From CAXDRM01 sp963991775 (GTDB lineage: Bacteria > Pseudomonadota > Alphaproteobacteria > Rickettsiales > JABIRX01), in contig CAXDRM010000023.1 of the NCBI GenBank assembly GCA_963991775.1, positions 1-16,545 of the forward strand: DNA of 16,545 nt. The letters are read 5' to 3'. Below, in pieces: positions 13,661 to 16,545 of this stretch. Position numbers and translations under genes: made by a program. How positions within the stretch are numbered: the first letter of the stretch is position 1; each line of letters opens with the position of its first letter. A model generated the notes under the pieces. The model was not told the origin of the DNA. It searched no databases and was given only the letters and a program-made list of their open reading frames with translations.

Positions 13661-14260
13661 ATGGAAGTTATCTTAATCGAAAAAGTTGAAAAATTAGGTG
13701 ATGTAGGTGCGCAAGTTAAAGTAAAAAACGGCTATGCTCGTAATTTTCTTTTACCCGCAAATAAAGCTTTAAGAGCATCTAAAGAAAATATCGCATATTT
13801 TGAAGCGCAAAAAAAAGATATTCTTGCTAAAAACGAAAAAATCAAAGCTGAAGCTAAGAAGATTTTTGATAAGGTAGAGAATAAAAACATCGTCATTATC
13901 AGACAAGCAAGTGATGAAGGTAAGCTTTTTGGTTCGGTCCTACCTAAAGATATTGCTGAGCAAGCTAGTGAAACTTGCCAAACTGCACTTAAGAAAAGCC
14001 AAGTTATTTTGCAAGATCCAATCAGAACTACTGGTTTATTTGATGTTAAACTTAGAATTCACGCAGATTATTTAGCTAATCTTAAAGTTAATGTTGCAAG
14101 ATCTGAAGAAGAAGCTAAAGAAAATCTAAATCCTAAAAAGAAAGTTGTTGCTGAAGAAGAAGTAATTGCAGATGCAGCAGAGCAACCACAAGCTGTAGAG
14201 GTTGAGCAACAGGCTGCTGCAGATACTGAAGAATCAGCTAGTGAAGCTACATCTTCATAA
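13661..14260 (+). CDS. rplI: 50S ribosomal protein L9
   Basis: The 199-residue product is bL9, which bridges from the L1 stalk base. The N-terminal RNA-binding domain (MEVILIEKVEKLGDVGAQVKVKNGYARNFLLP) is followed by the long connecting helix and a C-terminal domain (DEGKLFGSVLPKDIAEQ). The last 45 or so residues are an Ala/Glu-rich acidic tail, as seen in many alphaproteobacterial L9 proteins; it makes the protein longer than the 149 residues of E. coli. ATG 13661 is chosen; an upstream TTG in the same frame would run into rpsR. An AT-only perfect hairpin follows at 14274-14290 (TAATCAA-TAT-TTGATTA), a poor terminator. Confidence 0.96.
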   Translation: MEVILIEKVEKLGDVGAQVKVKNGYARNFLLPANKALRASKENIAYFEAQKKDILAKNEKIKAEAKKIFDKVENKNIVIIRQASDEGKLFGSVLPKDIAEQASETCQTALKKSQVILQDPIRTTGLFDVKLRIHADYLANLKVNVARSEEEAKENLNPKKKVVAEEEVIADAAEQPQAVEVEQQAAADTEESASEATSS

Positions 14261-14276
14261 TAATCGATAAATTTAA

Positions 14277-14378
14277 TCAATATTTGATTATTACTATTCC
14301 GGAGCCACCATCTCCGGCTACTTCTCCATAACCTTCACCACCTCCGCCATTTTTACCATTGTTTAATTTTAAAATATA
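14277..14378 (-). pseudogene. Remnant of a glycine-rich protein C-terminus
   Basis: The minus strand after the stop of the glycosyltransferase gene (TAG, 14381-14379) stays open in the same frame for 33 codons, until TGA at 14279-14277. The last part reads NGKNGGGGEGYGEVAGDGG then SGIVIIKY. Glycine-rich repeats ending in GGSGIVIIKY/RY are the typical C-terminus of glycine-rich tail-fibre or surface proteins. No start codon or upstream part remains. I read it as a decayed gene end. Readthrough of the TAG giving the glycosyltransferase a glycine tail is possible but unlikely. Confidence 0.55.
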
Positions 14379-15419
14379 CTAACCAGATTTTTTTTGACGT
14401 AAAGCTTCTTTCTGCTTGATCCAAATTTCATTTAGCGCAGTTTTTAACTGCTCACCAACTATATCTTGATCATGTTTTTTATGTAGTTTTTTAGTTGCTT
14501 GTTCTGCAAGTTTTAAGCGGTAATTTTTATCTTTAATTATCTTTTTAAAAGCTGCAGCTAAAGCTATAGGATTATTTTGAGATGTGATTATACCAGTTTT
14601 ATCATGCGCTATAATCTCATTCGCGATAAAATTATCTGCCGAAATTACAGTCTTACCATAATAATTAGCGGTTAAAATTGGCTGCCCATAATATGCTTCT
14701 TCTTCAGTAAAGCAGTAAATATCAATTTGTGGAAAAAAATCTTTAGCTTGTTGTTCTCCGACAAATTCGACATATTCTTCAATTTGATTAGTAACAGAAA
14801 GTTGAGTTAATTCTGCTAGTAATGGTCCGCTACCACAAATTTTTGCCTTGAAAGGAATTTTTTCTTTTTTGAGAATCTCAAGACTATCCAAAAATACTCG
14901 TAAATTCTGTTCTTTAACTAATGGGCAGAATGTACCTATCACCATAACCTCATGCTGATTTGCTTTAGTTTCTCGCCAATTTTTTAAATTAAGCAGATCT
15001 GGTATATGATAGTTAGACCTTGGAGTTTGGCCCATTTCCAAAGCTATGCTACGCAAGCTTTCTGAGGCAATAAATAAAGCATCAACACCGATGAAGGGTT
15101 TTAGTTCTGTGCTATGGCAGCTGGCAATTAAAGAGATTTTATATTTTTTTGCTAATTTACGACATAATGCTACAGCTTTAGCATCATGCGCTAATAAGAA
15201 ATCTGCCTGTTCGCTTTTGATTAATTTGCTCAGCTTTCCAGCTAAATTGTAATTGCTCAGATAATAATTGTTACTTTTATTAGAGCCGTTTTGATATTGT
15301 TTTAAAGTGATATTATATAATTTATAGCGTTCTTTGCTAAGCGTATTACCATAGTCATGAAAGACCTGTGCAAGCTGCTTTTCATCTTTGCTAAGCAACA
15401 GATTAAAAATCTTTTTCAT
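14379..15419 (-). CDS. GT4-like glycosyltransferase, altered E-x7-E motif
   Basis: The 346-residue cytoplasmic protein has a GT-B layout. The N-terminal domain (to about 150) includes DFLLAHDAKAVALCRKLAKK and SLIASCHSTELKP; the C-terminal donor domain includes VMVIGTFCPLVKEQNLRVFLDSL and KAKICGSGPLL. The usual E-x7-E loop is changed: the segment at 238-251 reads TEEEAYYGQPILTA, with the second Glu position occupied by Thr and the first displaced. The donor-sugar site may therefore be unusual or weak. Its ATG lies 2 bp after the stop of the neighbouring glycosyltransferase, so the two are one operon. LPS core or capsule-like sugar transfer is inferred; the acceptor is unknown. An ancient duplication with the neighbour is possible. 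Confidence 0.85.
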   Translation of the reverse strand: MKKIFNLLLSKDEKQLAQVFHDYGNTLSKERYKLYNITLKQYQNGSNKSNNYYLSNYNLAGKLSKLIKSEQADFLLAHDAKAVALCRKLAKKYKISLIASCHSTELKPFIGVDALFIASESLRSIALEMGQTPRSNYHIPDLLNLKNWRETKANQHEVMVIGTFCPLVKEQNLRVFLDSLEILKKEKIPFKAKICGSGPLLAELTQLSVTNQIEEYVEFVGEQQAKDFFPQIDIYCFTEEEAYYGQPILTANYYGKTVISADNFIANEIIAHDKTGIITSQNNPIALAAAFKKIIKDKNYRLKLAEQATKKLHKKHDQDIVGEQLKTALNEIWIKQKEALRQKKSG

Positions 15420-15421
15420 AT

Positions 15422-16468
15422 TTAGGCTAAAATTTCTTGGATAATATTTTTTAAATTTTTACTTGCTGCAGTAAAAGAATATTTTTGTTCTAAGCTTTGC
15501 TCGGCATTTCTAGCAGTAGCATCGCGCAATTCGGTTTGCTCAAGATATGACAGCATTTTTTGTGCCAAATCACTAGCATCATTCATTTTAAATAGTAAGC
15601 CATCATGACCATGAGTAATTATTTCAGCTGGGCCAGCGCTATTAGAGGCTATGACTGGTATATGGTGATCAAATGCTTCTAAAATTACCAGGCCAAAAGG
15701 CTCAGCATTACTTGGTAATAACATGATATCAAACTGTTTAAAACAGGCTGTTAAATCATTTGACCAACCCATAAACTCTACTTGATTAGCAATCTTTAAT
15801 TTAATAGTTAGGTTTTGCAGCATAGTTAAAGATTCGCCATCACCAAAAATTTTTAATTTAATTTGTGGTTTTTTTAACTGAGCTATTGCTTGCAAAGCCA
15901 GTTCAATATTTTTTTCTGGCGCGATTCGTGAAATAATACCAAAGCTTATATTATCAGGATCATTATTTTTACTCGCATTAATTTTATTGCGTTTGATAAA
16001 ATTAGTCAGAGTAAAAATCTTGCTAACCTGGCAATTATCTTTGATTCTTTTGCTAATATGGTCTGCTACCCCTAAAGCATAATCAAAGCCATTAATTCGT
16101 TTAACCGAGCCACCATGTGAGATTGCCAAAGTTTTTGGAAAGTTACTTTTATTTATAAAGAATTTTTTTACTAAATTACATAATGCCAAGGCGCGACCAC
16201 TATGGCAGATAAGCAATTCTGGCTGATATGTCTTTAATAATTTAAGAAATTTCCAGCTAGCAACAAGATCATAATGTCCTTTAATATCTAAATTTAAGAA
16301 TTTAACATTAATGTGCTCTAGCTCTTGATAATATTTGAAATTATGAGGCACTATCGCATAAATCTCATAGTCTTTTTGTAGAATCTCAGAATAATATAAA
16401 AACATTTTCTCAGCTCCGCCTTTTTTGTAGCTAGGCAGAATATTAAAAATAACCTTTTTATTAGTCAT
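15422..16468 (-). CDS. GT4-family glycosyltransferase
   Basis: The 348-residue protein is a retaining GT-B glycosyltransferase. It opens with VIFNILPSYKKGGAEKMFLYY, where GGAE is the acceptor-side loop typical of the family, and shows ICHSGRALALCNLV and LAISHGGSVKR in the first domain. The donor domain starts near 172 (ISFGIISRIAPEKNIELALQAI) and has the intact E-x7-E loop at E256-E264 (EPFGLVILE), with VIASNSAGPAEIITHGHDGLLF after it. It has no membrane segments and is probably peripheral at the inner membrane, building lipopolysaccharide or another surface glycan. It starts 21 bp after the glnA stop and is followed directly by a second glycosyltransferase. Confidence 0.92.
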   Translation of the reverse strand: MTNKKVIFNILPSYKKGGAEKMFLYYSEILQKDYEIYAIVPHNFKYYQELEHINVKFLNLDIKGHYDLVASWKFLKLLKTYQPELLICHSGRALALCNLVKKFFINKSNFPKTLAISHGGSVKRINGFDYALGVADHISKRIKDNCQVSKIFTLTNFIKRNKINASKNNDPDNISFGIISRIAPEKNIELALQAIAQLKKPQIKLKIFGDGESLTMLQNLTIKLKIANQVEFMGWSNDLTACFKQFDIMLLPSNAEPFGLVILEAFDHHIPVIASNSAGPAEIITHGHDGLLFKMNDASDLAQKMLSYLEQTELRDATARNAEQSLEQKYSFTAASKNLKNIIQEILA

Positions 16469-16489
16469 GAGTTACAAAGTGAGAAGCAA

Positions 16490-16545
16490 TTAGACACTAA
16501 AGTAATTTTCAAACTCGATCGGGTGAGGACGATGATTTAGAGCAA
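16490..16545 (-). CDS. glnA: Glutamine synthetase, C-terminal end only
   Basis: The last 17 full codons on the minus strand read ALNHRPHPIEFENYFSV before the stop at 16492-16490. The pattern PHPxEFxxYxSV is the characteristic C-terminus of type I glutamine synthetase (E. coli ends PHPVEFELYYSV or close to it). The rest of the gene lies beyond the right edge. The adjacent glycosyltransferase starts 21 bp on, so it may be cotranscribed. Only the tail is visible, so the call rests on this one motif. Confidence 0.75.
   Translation of the reverse strand, partial: ALNHRPHPIEFENYFSV

Noticed and set aside
14068..14280. Minus-strand Ser/Ala-rich open frame
   Set aside because: It is the reverse of the low-complexity acidic tail of L9.
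14274..14290. Intrinsic terminator of rplI
   Set aside because: The perfect hairpin is made only of A/T pairs plus one G-C and lacks a following T run; too weak to call.

Overview
The window is a low-GC (roughly one third G+C by eye) bacterial chromosome segment. The gene set points to an alphaproteobacterium. Signs are an L9 with a long acidic tail, an S21 starting MLQVLVKDNNVD, a glutamine synthetase C-terminus, an SRP RNA beside dnaX, a small KSPCV-type lipoprotein and an ankyrin-like protein. Together with the AT bias and palindrome-rich spacers this suggests a Rickettsiales-like, probably host-associated lineage. That placement is inference; no rRNA or other marker settles it.

Layout. 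1-591 (-): a gene that runs off the left edge and needs one frameshift to be read whole. 791-2763 (-): dgcA and dgcN, an overlapping pair for D-glutamate or muropeptide metabolism. 2891-3464 (-): rplT and rpmI, with their own promoter and no infC. 3523-5120 (-): dnaX, whose tau form needs a -1 shift on a run of ten A. 5217-5301 (+): the SRP RNA gene ffs, divergent from dnaX and followed at once by a 169-bp nested palindromic element. 5625-6104 (+): a membrane-anchored protein of alpha/beta-barrel type. 6199-7440 (+): an ankyrin-like protein. 7454-9010 (-): a CPA2 (Kef-type) cation:proton antiporter. 9011-10185: about 1.2 kb with only tRNA-Ser(GCT), diverged duplications of its ends, and more palindromic elements. 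10186-11897 (-): rpsU, then a lipoprotein-nadD-DUF599 operon. 12000-12925 (+): rplM-rpsI. 13006-14260 (+): rpsF-rpsR-rplI. 14277-14378 (-): a glycine-rich gene remnant. 14379-16545 (-): two GT4-like glycosyltransferases behind the 3' end of glnA.

Most genes are housekeeping: translation (L20, L35, S21, L13, S9, S6, S18, L9, tRNA-Ser), protein targeting (SRP RNA), replication (dnaX), NAD synthesis (nadD) and nitrogen assimilation (glnA). Accessory content is limited to dgcNA, the antiporter, the ankyrin-like protein, the glycosyltransferases and the two damaged genes.

I see no phage, CRISPR, transposase or defence system. The points most worth a second look are the nested-palindrome family (5303-5471, 9726-9795, 10045-10160), the tRNA-Ser fragments on both sides of the intact gene, the A10 slippage site in dnaX, the glycine-rich remnant in frame behind a glycosyltransferase stop, and a 17-bp palindrome inside the rplM promoter.
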